Shown here: in pieces, positions 15,622 to 24,682 of the stretch
How the letters are laid out: every line of letters starts with the position of its first letter
Position numbering within the stretch: the first letter of the stretch is position 1
Assembly: GCA_017798125.1 (NCBI GenBank)
Contig: CP059070.1
Location: forward strand, 1,922,001 to 1,986,000
Reading direction: 5' to 3'
DNA from: Cryomorphaceae bacterium
GTDB lineage: Bacteria > Bacteroidota > Bacteroidia > Flavobacteriales > ECT2AJA-044
DNA length: 64,000 bases
The notes under the pieces: model-generated
The model's database searches: none
The model's input: the letters and a program-made list of their open reading frames with translations, nothing else
What the model was told of the DNA's origin: nothing
Translations under genes and position numbers: made by a program

Positions 15622-17015
15622 AGGGTTTTGAGATATTCGATAAGGGCGCTTCGGTCCGAGTCACTTAGACCGTCCCCAAAAGAGTGTCCTTGATTGCTGT
15701 ATCCCGGCAAAGAAGTATCGTAGGTCTGCTTGTCAGTGGGTCCGGTTTCCTCTGTGAAATTCCATCCCACCTGATTCAGATTGTAATCCATGTCGTCGAG
15801 GGTTCTCCTCCAATACGTCGGGCGATCGCTACTTTTCAACAGGGACCACAAATCCGGGACACTCCCGTTGTGGAGGTAAGGAGCCGTAGCCCACACTCCG
15901 TCTAAGGGAGGGGCGAGGTATCCACCTTCTGTTTCAAATCGTGCCGTAGGCACTGTGGTTCCATACCAACTTCCATTATACCACTGTTCAAAATCCGCCA
16001 AGGCGAAATGGGCATCCGCGAGCAAGGGGTCGGTTCCGACATCGGATAACGGGACTAGGTAATTGGGATAAGTCTCGTTGTCACCGTAGGTTCCATGGCA
16101 GCGTGCGCAATTGTTGTCAAAGACGATTTTCCCGGCATCGACAAGGACTGGATCCGTCGCTTCAGGAAAGACGGGAGGATCGAGGCTCTTGATATAGGCC
16201 ATTACATCGGCCGCATGGGCATCGATGGCCCGGGCTTCATTACTGTCCGTCAACGTTAAGAGTGCCGCGGCTGTTGAAATCTTCGCGTGATCTCCGCGTC
16301 CGCTCCCGGTGTAGAATTCCGCATTTTTCTTTTTCATGAGCCACCAGGCGGGTACGTCGGTAGGCACTACTTCATTGTCGTAGGTGAATTGAGGATTTTC
16401 TAACCAGGTTAAATCGTCGCTTTTTCGATGCGCCACAAGGACTTGAGTGAGTTTGTCGGCTGGGTTGACGCCCACCACCTCGGTGACAATAGTAGGCCCT
16501 GTAACGAGGGTTCCACGTCGGAAATTTGCAAAGGCTGCAGCTTCATCGCTATCGGCCCCGTAAAACGTGGCGATGGCAATATCCAGGGCGGGAATCACTG
16601 TTGCGCCATTAGAGGTGAAGTCTCCGAATGAATTACCCAGTCCTTCGATGTACTGACCGCGAAGTTTTTGACCGTGGCATTGAAAACAGTTGGGAGAAAC
16701 CACCCGCGTTCCGTTCGCGTGATCAATAGCGGTGAATTCTGGACCAATGACCGCGTTATCCCCTGTGCGGTTGAGGACGTTCTCGTTGTTGGTTCCGATC
16801 ACCTGGGTGTACAGGTCATAAGGGATACCCGATCCGATGTAGTTTCCGGTAACTAGAAAGTCACGACCAGCTGATGGATCACCGCTTCTTTGAGGTTCCG
16901 AATCAATACTGGAATAACTCGTGTCACCAGGACCGTCGTCGTTGTTGTCTTTTTTGCATTGAGCTAGCGTCAGGACAAAGAATGCGCTAGAGCAGAGGAG
17001 TAGAGTACGCTTCAT
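15618..17015 (-). CDS. diheme c-type cytochrome lipoprotein
   Basis: A 465-residue lipoprotein. The lipobox LAQC places the lipidated Cys at residue 20. Two heme c sites are visible, CFQCH at 110-114 and CARCH at 303-307. Sequence around the second site (DAGKIVFDNNCARCHGTYGDN) is typical of cytochrome c peroxidase-like or electron-transfer domains, and later stretches APPLDGVWATAPYLHNGSVPDLWSLL are shared with diheme cytochromes of that group. It acts in the periplasm or on the outer membrane. The start is the lipoprotein Met at 17015. Confidence 0.82.
   Translation of the reverse strand: MKRTLLLCSSAFFVLTLAQCKKDNNDDGPGDTSYSSIDSEPQRSGDPSAGRDFLVTGNYIGSGIPYDLYTQVIGTNNENVLNRTGDNAVIGPEFTAIDHANGTRVVSPNCFQCHGQKLRGQYIEGLGNSFGDFTSNGATVIPALDIAIATFYGADSDEAAAFANFRRGTLVTGPTIVTEVVGVNPADKLTQVLVAHRKSDDLTWLENPQFTYDNEVVPTDVPAWWLMKKKNAEFYTGSGRGDHAKISTAAALLTLTDSNEARAIDAHAADVMAYIKSLDPPVFPEATDPVLVDAGKIVFDNNCARCHGTYGDNETYPNYLVPLSDVGTDPLLADAHFALADFEQWYNGSWYGTTVPTARFETEGGYLAPPLDGVWATAPYLHNGSVPDLWSLLKSSDRPTYWRRTLDDMDYNLNQVGWNFTEETGPTDKQTYDTSLPGYSNQGHSFGDGLSDSDRSALIEYLKTL
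15937..15953 (-). repeat. intragenic hairpin repeat, copy 6 (in cytochrome gene)
   Basis: The minus strand reads GTGCC-TAC-GGCAC-GATT with perfect arms. Read as PTARF, a third reading frame of the element. Confidence 0.5.
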
Positions 17016-17156
17016 GGTCTTAAGAATTGAAAAAAGCCGGCCCCGAAAGAACGAGACCGGCCGTGCCACCTATGGCTATTGAAGGCAACCTAAAAACCAG
17101 CAATAGCCTGAGCGCCAAGGCGCCCTAATGTTTCACGACCGCTTTAAAGATAAGAA
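17016..17156 (-). other. structured intergenic region, possible small RNA or leader
   Basis: Read on the minus strand, this 141-base gap holds three hairpins in a row: GCGCC/GGCGC (17112-17123), a perfect 8-bp pair GGCTATTG/CAATAGCC (17101-17108 with 17074-17081), and the terminator at 17030-17061. A TATCTTTA box near 17141-17148 could start a transcript of about 105 bases ending at the terminator. It is equally possible that this is only the 3' end of the amidohydrolase message. No known RNA family was recognised. Confidence 0.35.
17030..17061 (-). terminator. intrinsic terminator after the amidohydrolase gene
   Basis: On the minus strand a 10-bp stem (17052-17061 with 17036-17045, two G-U pairs) closes a 6-base loop and is followed by six T. 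The two G-U pairs become C-A mismatches in the plus-strand RNA, so the signal works in the minus direction. Confidence 0.75.
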
Positions 17157-18794
17157 TTAATGAACGCGAACGCCCTTGAGGTAGGTTAAGTCGATGTTAC
17201 TCTCCGCTAAAGCATTCGGGTCGGCCACCATCCAATCGGTGCTGGGTACAATGAAATCCGCACGTTTACCGACTTCCAGACTTCCGCGGGAATCTTCCCA
17301 AAAACCTGATTTTGCCGCCCAAAGGGTCATGCCCATGAGCGCCTCACGGCGCGATAGTCCATTTTCGAGCTGGAATCCACCTTCGGGAAAGCCTTGAATA
17401 TCTTGCCGAAACACCGCTGCGAAGAAGGTCCACTTGGGGTTAATGTCCTCAACGGGAAAGTCTGTTCCCAGGGGCATCCAGCCGTGGATATCGAGCAAGT
17501 CGCTGTAGGCGTAGGCATGGGCGATCCGTTCAGCACCTAAACGATCCTCCGCCCAGTACATGTCTGAGGTGGCGTGGGTTGGTTGAACGCTGGGGATCAC
17601 TTCAAATGCGGCAAAGGATTCGTAATCAGAAGGCGTTACGACCTGTGCGTGCTCAATACGCCAACGTCGATCGTTGTCTTTTTCCAAAACCTGTCCGTAT
17701 ACGCTCAAGACTAGTGCATTTCCACTATCGCCGATGGCGTGTGTATTCACCTGAAAATCACTTTCAATCACACGGCGTACGATCTCCGCCAAACGAGTGC
17801 TGTCCGTAATCAAAAGACCGCGCCAATCGTGACGGTCATGGTAAGGTTCTTTTAAATAGGCTCCGCGAGAGCCAAGCGCACCATCGCAATAAACCTTGAA
17901 TCCGCGTACGGTCAAGTGTTCACTTTCGTAGACCCCGTTCTCTAGGTAGTAGTCCAATTCTTTGTCTTCGGCCTGAGCCCAAATACTCAGCGGAAACTTC
18001 AAGGTTCCAGCCTTTTGAATACTGTCAATAAAGGAGATGGTCTCCAGCGGTAAGCCGGCGTCCATAACCCCGGTGAGCCCTACATCGAATAGATCTTGTT
18101 CGGCTTCCACCATGGCTCCAGCCAGGGCGGTCCAAGACTCTTCAGGAAGGCTTTCGCGAAGCTCACCCGCACCTGCATCAATGCACACTCCCGTGAGCCG
18201 CCCTTCTTTTTGAATCAGTTCTCCTCCGGAAATTTCCGTTTCCGTGGTGAAACCGGCCATTTCCATAGCGTGATCGTTGGCAATTAGCGCGTGTCCATCG
18301 ATTCGAGTGAGCGCTACAGCGCGGTCAGGGAAAAGCTCATTTAATCGATCATTGTCTGGATACTCTTGAACGGCCCAATCATTTTGATCCCATCCACGGC
18401 CCAGAATGGGACCATCGGTGACCTCTTGGGAAAATGCTGTAACGCGCTCCAAACACTCTTCCCAAGACTCGGTCCCGGTGAGGTCCACGCGTAATTTTTG
18501 ACGTGCGTAGTTGCGGAAATGGGCGTGCGCGTCGATTAGCCCTGGGTAACAAGCTCTCCCTTGCAGGTCGAGTTCCTCGCTGACGGTATATGCCTTCGAG
18601 AGCTCTGCATAAGTGCCTACGGCTAGAACGGCCCCGTCCGCTACGACAAACGCTGAAAGGGTGTCAAAATTCTCCGAGCAGGAGTAAATGGTGCCGTTGT
18701 GGACGAGGAGGTCTGCTGGGGTGGGAGGGGTGGACATCGTGCCACAGGCACTGAGGATTGTTCCAAGACCTAGGGCGAGTATAATTCTTGTCAT
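17157..18794 (-). CDS. amidohydrolase family lipoprotein (YtcJ-like)
   Basis: A 545-residue metal-dependent hydrolase of the amidohydrolase_3 group. A lipoprotein signal (ILSAC, Cys17) is followed by the small N-terminal beta domain (LLVHNGTIYSC...). Metal-binding residues are visible in YPGLIDAHAHFRNYARQ, and further His residues occur in HAIGDSGNAL, IEHAQVV and LGTDFPVEDINP. Family members cleave amides or related bonds of unknown natural substrates. It starts 10 bases after the histidine kinase stop, so the pair is probably one transcript, ending at the terminator at 17030-17061. Confidence 0.85.
   Translation of the reverse strand: MTRIILALGLGTILSACGTMSTPPTPADLLVHNGTIYSCSENFDTLSAFVVADGAVLAVGTYAELSKAYTVSEELDLQGRACYPGLIDAHAHFRNYARQKLRVDLTGTESWEECLERVTAFSQEVTDGPILGRGWDQNDWAVQEYPDNDRLNELFPDRAVALTRIDGHALIANDHAMEMAGFTTETEISGGELIQKEGRLTGVCIDAGAGELRESLPEESWTALAGAMVEAEQDLFDVGLTGVMDAGLPLETISFIDSIQKAGTLKFPLSIWAQAEDKELDYYLENGVYESEHLTVRGFKVYCDGALGSRGAYLKEPYHDRHDWRGLLITDSTRLAEIVRRVIESDFQVNTHAIGDSGNALVLSVYGQVLEKDNDRRWRIEHAQVVTPSDYESFAAFEVIPSVQPTHATSDMYWAEDRLGAERIAHAYAYSDLLDIHGWMPLGTDFPVEDINPKWTFFAAVFRQDIQGFPEGGFQLENGLSRREALMGMTLWAAKSGFWEDSRGSLEVGKRADFIVPSTDWMVADPNALAESNIDLTYLKGVRVH
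17339..17356 (+). repeat. intragenic hairpin repeat, copy 7 (in amidohydrolase, reverse)
   Basis: GCGCC-TCAC-GGCGC-GATA with perfect arms on the plus strand. The gene is on the minus strand and reads it as LSRREAL. Confidence 0.55.
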
Positions 18795-18804
18795 AAGGTG
18801 TTTT

Positions 18805-20778
18805 TTAGTGCGTAAAACTCAGGGTCGTTTGCGTTCCTCTGTTCTTTTCCGATCGAATATCGAGTTCGCCACCCAGGGTTTCCGTGAATTCCCGTATGAG
18901 GCTCATACCAAGCCCTGTGCCCAACTCACCGCGTGTACCGGTTTTGCTGAATACCTGGCCCTTGAGGATGCGATTGACCTCGGCCTCCGACATGCCGACA
19001 CCTTCGTCTTCCACGGTGATGGTCACACAGCCCTGGTTTATCCCGCGAACACGAATGGTCCCGCCCTGGGTAAATTTGATACTGTTTTGGAGGAGGTTTC
19101 GCAGGATGAAACTCAAGATGTTCTCATCGGCCCGAACAATGAGCCCCTTTGGAACCTCGTTCTTCAGTCGATTGTCCTTGGTCTCCGCAAGGTTTGCCAA
19201 GGGCAAGAAGACGCGTTCAACAGTTGCATGGACATCGACGTCTTTAACCTCTACCGCCCGGCTTTTCAGTTGATGAATCCCCCATTGAAGGAGGTCTTCA
19301 AGTAGGTTTCTCGCCTGAGCCAAATTTTCTACAGCAGCGGGAGCAATTTCCCTGATGTCCGCCGCGGAAAGCTCTCCTTTGCTCAACATATCCAATAAGG
19401 TCTCCAGGCCGCCCAGAGGTCCGCGAAGATCGTGGCCGATAATACTGAGCAATTGATCCTTGCTGTGGTTGAGTTCGCGGAGCTCTTGTTCGGACTTCTT
19501 TCTTCGCTGATAGGATTGATACCCTATGATCAGCATGGCTATAGCCAGTAGAATGAGTACAACGGAACCCGCAATGAGCCAGCGCTGCAGCACGATTCGC
19601 GCCTGAGCGCTCTCATTCATCTTCTGCTGCATGGCATTGATGTCTAACAGGCTCGCGTTTTCTTGCTGAAGCTCTTTCAACTCCATGTAGCGCATTTGCG
19701 TCAGCGCTTCTCGAGACCTTAACGTATCGTCAATAGTCATGGCCCTACGGGCCGATGTGTACGCCAGATCACTCATCCCAAGAGCGTGCGCAGCTTTACT
19801 TTGCTCGTCCAAAGTCATCAAAAGACTCGAGGGGCTTGATTGTACTACATCCCTCTTCAACAAGTCTTCAGTCAAGTTCAGCGCCAACTGGGGCCGCCCC
19901 ATTTTCGTATAGGTTTCCGCAATACAAATGTCCGTAATGGCCATATCAGAAAGGCTTACGGTCTCCTCATATATTCTCCTTGAAGCTTCGTAGGCGGCCA
20001 AGGCTTCATCCCACTGTTCTTCTTTGAGGTACAGGTCCCCTTCCAAACCCAGACCAAACGCTTCATCTGTTTTTCCGTATGGGTAAGCTCTGGATGTGGT
20101 AATCACTTCATCGATGGTCACACGCGCTTTCTCCAGCTCTCCAGTTTCGATATAAGTGGCAGCAAGATTGGATTGTGTCAGGATTAAGAGCGCAGTGTCT
20201 TGATGCTTGTTAGCCAGTGCAAGAGAGGTCTTGAGGTGTTCAAGGGCTTTGGCGTAGTCTTCGACATCCATAAAAATGGTGGCGACATTGTTGTATATGT
20301 AGGTGGCATACTCTTCAGACCATTCAGACGATTCATAGAGCCGAAGCCCCTGATAGTAGTAGGTTAGGGCCTTTTCAACTTGACCCATATCGCCCAAGAT
20401 ATTGGCTAAGTTGTTGTACGCATCTGAAATATCGTATTCATCACCAGACGCACTGTAAAGGGCAAGTGCCCTTTCCCCGTGCAACATGGACGAATCCATC
20501 ACTCCTTTGTAGTAAAATGCAGTACTCAAGGTAATCTCCGCCCAACCTTCGAGATAATCATCTTTGTACATTGTCAGCTCATCTAGAGCCAGACGGGCAT
20601 AATAAATGGAAGAGTCGGTGTTTTCATACCACAAATCTTCACTTTGAACAATGAGGTCTTCAATTCGCCCTTCAATAACGTTTGCACTGACATCGGGAGC
20701 CTCTTGAGCCGAGGCTAAGGTGTTCAGCAAGAAGCACAAGGAAATGCTCAAGCTTGAGAAAAGGACGTTTCGTGACAT
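18805..20778 (-). CDS. TPR-containing sensor histidine kinase
   Basis: A 657-residue membrane sensor. A signal peptide (about 1-24) is followed by some eight tetratricopeptide repeats in the periplasm (about 50-345), a short coiled coil, one membrane helix (about 400-421), then a kinase core. The phospho-acceptor is His449 in DQLLSIIGHDLRGPL. The ATPase domain has an N box (FILRNLLQNSIKFT), a G1 box DEGVGM and a G2 box GTGLGMSLIREF, so it looks active. No response regulator lies next to it. The arrangement is common in Bacteroidota. Confidence 0.87.
   Translation of the reverse strand: MSRNVLFSSLSISLCFLLNTLASAQEAPDVSANVIEGRIEDLIVQSEDLWYENTDSSIYYARLALDELTMYKDDYLEGWAEITLSTAFYYKGVMDSSMLHGERALALYSASGDEYDISDAYNNLANILGDMGQVEKALTYYYQGLRLYESSEWSEEYATYIYNNVATIFMDVEDYAKALEHLKTSLALANKHQDTALLILTQSNLAATYIETGELEKARVTIDEVITTSRAYPYGKTDEAFGLGLEGDLYLKEEQWDEALAAYEASRRIYEETVSLSDMAITDICIAETYTKMGRPQLALNLTEDLLKRDVVQSSPSSLLMTLDEQSKAAHALGMSDLAYTSARRAMTIDDTLRSREALTQMRYMELKELQQENASLLDINAMQQKMNESAQARIVLQRWLIAGSVVLILLAIAMLIIGYQSYQRRKKSEQELRELNHSKDQLLSIIGHDLRGPLGGLETLLDMLSKGELSAADIREIAPAAVENLAQARNLLEDLLQWGIHQLKSRAVEVKDVDVHATVERVFLPLANLAETKDNRLKNEVPKGLIVRADENILSFILRNLLQNSIKFTQGGTIRVRGINQGCVTITVEDEGVGMSEAEVNRILKGQVFSKTGTRGELGTGLGMSLIREFTETLGGELDIRSEKNRGTQTTLSFTH
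19741..19757 (+). repeat. intragenic hairpin repeat, copy 8 (in histidine kinase, reverse)
   Basis: GGCCC-TAC-GGGCC-GATG on the plus strand, identical to the copies at 11959 and 59308. The gene, on the minus strand, reads it as SARRAM. Confidence 0.7.
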
Positions 20779-20815
20779 AGCATCACAAAAATCCTAAAAA
20801 AAAGTGAGTTGAAGA

Positions 20816-21994
20816 TTAATCGACTTTAACGCTGCGGTCGAGGGGAAGGGAAAGAGCAATGACCGAGGTACGTTCATTGGTCGTAATATCAATGTCACCA
20901 TTCATGTCCTGCATGAAATCGTCAATAAGTTCAGTCTCAGCTCTATGGCTTTTCCAATGCTCTCGGGTACATCCAACGTTAGAGATGTGCAGTGTGCTGT
21001 GGTCGCTATGGTGAATCAGATGAACTTTGATTTCGCGATTCGAGGTATGCTCTAAAATTCGCTTGATGAGGTTTCGAAGGATAAATCGCATGCGCTCAAG
21101 ATCGGCGCGGAAGGCCTCGTGCTCCCGCAAGTCCAGATCCCAGCTTACTTTCTGCTCGCGGGTCACGTGATTAAATCGATCCAGTTGCTCTTGAAAGATT
21201 CCTCGAATGGGCACTTCTTCAAGATGGACACTCATATCCGACCGAACCTTTCCCCAGTGTATTAAGTGGTCTATTAGATGTTGGGTCTGATCCAAACGGT
21301 TGAGCACATCCGGACCCACATCTTCCATTTCCTCCGTACTCCAGTCTCCGCGGAACATCAGTTGCAAAATGGACTTTAACCCTGAAAGTGGTTCCCGAAC
21401 ATCTCGGCTGAGCATATTCAGTATACGCTCTTGAGTTCCCTTGGATTGAAGGAGTTCATCGCGCTGTTCTTCAATAATTTGACCTTTCGTCACCTCGTCT
21501 TTCAGGGCGCGGCGAAGACGAATGGTCCGAAGGACTTGATTGGCCAGAGTCTGGAGTCCAAAAACTTGATCTTGACTCAATTCGCGCGGTTTATTGTCCA
21601 AAACACACAAGGTTCCTAAAGCATAACCTTCTGGTGTCACTAGTGGAAACCCGGCATAGAATCTGACGCTCGGATCGTTGACGACTAAGGGGTTCTCGGC
21701 AAAGCGCTCATCCTCAAGCATATTGCCGACAATCATGGGCTCTTCCTGAAGAATGGCATGAGAACAAAAAGCAATTTCTCGATCTGTTTCTGATCCTTCC
21801 GTGCCTACTTTGGATTTAAACCACTGCTTATCCGCATCAATCAAGGTGATTAATGAAATAGGAGCTTCCGCAATCTGAGAAGCTAAAACAGCGACCTCGT
21901 CATAGGCCTCTTCGGGCTCAGAATAAAGCAGATCTAAGGCATAAAGTGCCTCAAGTCTTTCAGTCTCATTATGTGGAATTCCGGGCTTAATCAC
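20816..21994 (-). CDS. GAF domain protein with a degenerate histidine kinase core
   Basis: A 392-residue soluble protein. The N-terminal GAF domain (about 1-165) has the usual pattern of GAF histidine kinases (IPHNETERLEAL, FCSHAI, FYAGFPLVTPEGYALGTLCV). A coiled coil and a helical hairpin follow, but the expected H-box reads NMLSRDVREPL, with Arg where the phosphorylated His should be. The ATPase region lacks recognisable DxG and GLGL boxes. It is probably a scaffold or regulator, not a kinase. The GTG at 21994 gives the standard family start (IKPGIPHNE); the next upstream start (22036) adds a non-conserved stretch. Confidence 0.75.
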   Translation of the reverse strand: MIKPGIPHNETERLEALYALDLLYSEPEEAYDEVAVLASQIAEAPISLITLIDADKQWFKSKVGTEGSETDREIAFCSHAILQEEPMIVGNMLEDERFAENPLVVNDPSVRFYAGFPLVTPEGYALGTLCVLDNKPRELSQDQVFGLQTLANQVLRTIRLRRALKDEVTKGQIIEEQRDELLQSKGTQERILNMLSRDVREPLSGLKSILQLMFRGDWSTEEMEDVGPDVLNRLDQTQHLIDHLIHWGKVRSDMSVHLEEVPIRGIFQEQLDRFNHVTREQKVSWDLDLREHEAFRADLERMRFILRNLIKRILEHTSNREIKVHLIHHSDHSTLHISNVGCTREHWKSHRAETELIDDFMQDMNGDIDITTNERTSVIALSLPLDRSVKVD

Positions 21995-22040
21995 GCATGG
22001 AAAGGTACAAAATAGGCTTGCGCCAATTCCTAACAATCTG

Positions 22041-22664
22041 TTAAGTGAACAGCAAATGAGCCGAAATGGTCACGAACACGACAATTTGCCCCCACTTCAT
22101 GATGTTTTGGTAGCCTTCGCGCTCCCAGAAACGAGCAGCCCATTGCCCACTGATGTACGAAACCGTTGAAAAGATCAGGAGCGCTTGGATGAGGAAGACT
22201 CCTCCCAAAATATAAGCCCACTGGACGGGAGACCAACCATGCTCGGTTGTTGCAGGTATAAATTGAGGAAGAAAGGCCAGGAAGAAAAGAGTGACCTTCG
22301 GGTTGAGCAGGTTCATGGTTATGCCCTTTACATAGAGGTTTCGAAGGTCAGAACGATCAACGCTCCCCAATGAAATTTCCTCTTCAGACCGCCAAACTTG
22401 CCAGGCTAGGAAGAGTAAATAAAGTGCTCCAGCGACTTTTAAGGTCTGAAAGGCAATTGGATTGGTCTTTAAAAAGACTGCCGCTCCGAAGGCAACTACG
22501 GTCATGTGCACCAGAAGTCCACTACACAGACCTAATGCGGTGGCAACGCCGGCTTTCCAATGTCGACTAACACTTTGCGTAATTACGAAAATGAGATCCG
22601 GACCCGGGGCCAAGGTCAGAAGAATACTCGCTGTCAAAAAAACTCCGAAATCCGCGAGACTCAT
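22041..22664 (-). CDS. LysE/RhtB family amino acid exporter
   Basis: A 207-residue inner-membrane protein with about six membrane helices. ILLTLAPGPDLIFVITQSVSRHWKAGVATALG is the family's N-terminal signature, and NLLNPKVTLFFLAFLPQFI is the second conserved block. Members export amino acids or related compounds; the substrate is not predictable. The ATG shares one base with the uvrB stop (TGATG), so it is translationally coupled to uvrB. Confidence 0.87.
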   Translation of the reverse strand: MSLADFGVFLTASILLTLAPGPDLIFVITQSVSRHWKAGVATALGLCSGLLVHMTVVAFGAAVFLKTNPIAFQTLKVAGALYLLFLAWQVWRSEEEISLGSVDRSDLRNLYVKGITMNLLNPKVTLFFLAFLPQFIPATTEHGWSPVQWAYILGGVFLIQALLIFSTVSYISGQWAARFWEREGYQNIMKWGQIVVFVTISAHLLFT

Positions 22665-24679
22665 CAGGCGTTTTTCTCACTGAGCATTCGCTCCAATTCT
22701 TGAAGCTCGTCTCGGTATTTGGCTGCGGCAATGAAGTCCAACTCTTTTGCCGCCTTTTCCATTTCCTTGCGGCTGTGCTGTATCGCCTTCTTGAGCTGTT
22801 CGGCATTCATGAATTGAAGAACGGGGTCCGCAACGACAGCGGTCTTCTCTGCTTCGACCACCTTGTTGCTGTAGGCAGAAACAGTTGTTTGCCCGAGGAT
22901 TTGTTCCTTGGACTTCTTGAGAGGAGTAGGCGTAATACCGTGCTCCTTGTTGTACGCCATTTGCTTTTCTCGACGACGATTGGTCTCGTCAATCGTTCGC
23001 TGCATGCTCTTGGTAATCTTATCCGCATACATGATGACGAGGCCGTTGACATTTCGTGCGGCACGTCCTGCCGTTTGGGTCAACGACCTTTCCGATCTCA
23101 AATAACCCTCCTTGTCAGCATCGAGAATAGCCACCAGTGAGACCTCAGGTAAATCCAAGCCTTCCCGCAATAAGTTGACCCCAACCAGTACATCGAATAC
23201 GCCCAGGCGAAGGTCACGCATGATTTCAACGCGTTCAAGGGTGTCGACATCGCTGTGAATGTATCGAGTACGTACGTCGAAGCGGATGAGGTACTTGGTC
23301 AATTCCTCGGCCATGCGTTTGGTCAAGGTGGTCACCAAAACGCGTTCCTCTTTCTCGACGCGCTGTTGAATTTCCTCGAGCAAATCGTCGACTTGATTTG
23401 CACTTGGCCGCACATCGATTTTCGGATCCAAGAGACCTGTAGGGCGAATCACTTGTTCCACGACTATCCCGCCGGACTGTTCCAGTTCAAAATCCGCTGG
23501 AGTTGCGGAGACATAGAGCGTTTGATCCGTCAATTCCTGGAACTCTTCGAACTTGAGCGGGCGATTGTCTAGGGCTGCAGGCAGTCGAAAGCCATATTCC
23601 ACAAGGTTTTCCTTTCGGGATCGATCACCACCGTACATCGCGGAGATTTGAGGAACGGTCACGTGACTTTCGTCAATGACCATCAGGAAATCATCCGGGA
23701 AGTAATCCAAAAGACAGAATGGGCGTGTTCCAGGCTGTCGCCCGTCCAAGTAGCGCGAGTAATTCTCAATTCCGCTACAGTATCCCAGCTCTCGAATCAT
23801 TTCGAGATCGAAGTTGGTACGCTCTTCCAGGCGCTTGGCCTCCAAAGGACGCGCAACATCCTTGAAAAACTGTACGCGATCGGTCAAATCGTCTTGAATC
23901 TCGTGAATGGCGCGCTGTAGGTTTCCTTTAGAAGTAACGAAGATATTAGCCGGGTATATCGTGACCCGATCAAATTGCTCTAAACGCTCGTTGCTGTAGG
24001 GATCAAAGGACTCGATTTCCTCGATTTCGTCTCCCCAGAAATGAATGCGAAAAGCCGTATCGGCATAGGCGGGAAATACATCTACAGTATCTCCTTTTAC
24101 TCGGAAATTTCCACGGTGAAAATCGGCCTCCGTACGCGCATACAAGCTCCCGACCAACTGATGTAGGAATTTGTTGCGCGGAATGACCTGCCCTTGAGCA
24201 AGCTCAATGACATTGTTGTTGAATTCTTCGGGGTTACCGATACCGTATATACAGCTTACCGAGGCCACGACGATGATGTCCCGGCGGCCCGATAGGAGAG
24301 AAGAAGTAGCACTCAGTCTGAGCTTCTCGATTTCATCGTTGATGCTCAGATCTTTTTCAATGTAGGTTCCAGAGACGGGTATAAACGCCTCTGGTTGGTA
24401 GTAATCGTAATAGCTCACAAAATACTCCACGGCATTATTGGGGAAGAACTGTTTGAATTCCCCGTAGAGCTGAGCTGCAAGCGTTTTGTTGTGGCTTAAA
24501 ATGAGGGTCGGTCGCTGAACTTCCTGTATGACATTCGCGACCGTAAAGGTCTTTCCCGAACCGGTAACCCCAAGTAGGACCTGTGAGGTGTCTCCATTCC
24601 GAAGACCATCACTGAGCTCTTGAATGGCCTGAGGTTGATCTCCTGTGGGTTTAAAATCCGATTCAAGTTTAAACTTCAT
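22664..24679 (-). CDS. uvrB: excinuclease ABC subunit B
   Basis: A 671-residue helicase-like subunit of nucleotide excision repair that loads on damage with UvrA and recruits UvrC. Walker A GVTGSGKT lies near the N-terminus, the damage-probing beta-hairpin region is in [21 protein letters not shown], helicase motifs include MVIDESHVT and [11 protein letters not shown], and a C-terminal UVR motif ([23 protein letters not shown]) binds UvrC. It starts 3 bases after the DUF349 gene. Confidence 0.96.
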   Translation of the reverse strand: MKFKLESDFKPTGDQPQAIQELSDGLRNGDTSQVLLGVTGSGKTFTVANVIQEVQRPTLILSHNKTLAAQLYGEFKQFFPNNAVEYFVSYYDYYQPEAFIPVSGTYIEKDLSINDEIEKLRLSATSSLLSGRRDIIVVASVSCIYGIGNPEEFNNNVIELAQGQVIPRNKFLHQLVGSLYARTEADFHRGNFRVKGDTVDVFPAYADTAFRIHFWGDEIEEIESFDPYSNERLEQFDRVTIYPANIFVTSKGNLQRAIHEIQDDLTDRVQFFKDVARPLEAKRLEERTNFDLEMIRELGYCSGIENYSRYLDGRQPGTRPFCLLDYFPDDFLMVIDESHVTVPQISAMYGGDRSRKENLVEYGFRLPAALDNRPLKFEEFQELTDQTLYVSATPADFELEQSGGIVVEQVIRPTGLLDPKIDVRPSANQVDDLLEEIQQRVEKEERVLVTTLTKRMAEELTKYLIRFDVRTRYIHSDVDTLERVEIMRDLRLGVFDVLVGVNLLREGLDLPEVSLVAILDADKEGYLRSERSLTQTAGRAARNVNGLVIMYADKITKSMQRTIDETNRRREKQMAYNKEHGITPTPLKKSKEQILGQTTVSAYSNKVVEAEKTAVVADPVLQFMNAEQLKKAIQHSRKEMEKAAKELDFIAAAKYRDELQELERMLSEKNA

Positions 24680-24682
24680 CCC

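Noticed and set aside
17112-17123. GCGCC-AA-GGCGC as another copy of the hairpin repeat
   Set aside because: The loop is AA and no GATG flank is present; it belongs to the structured intergenic element.
17016-17156. A known riboswitch in the three-hairpin region
   Set aside because: No SAM, TPP, cobalamin, preQ1 or c-di-GMP core sequence was recognised.
24291-24310. CGGCCCGATAGG in uvrB as a repeat copy
   Set aside because: Only three arm positions pair and the flank does not match.
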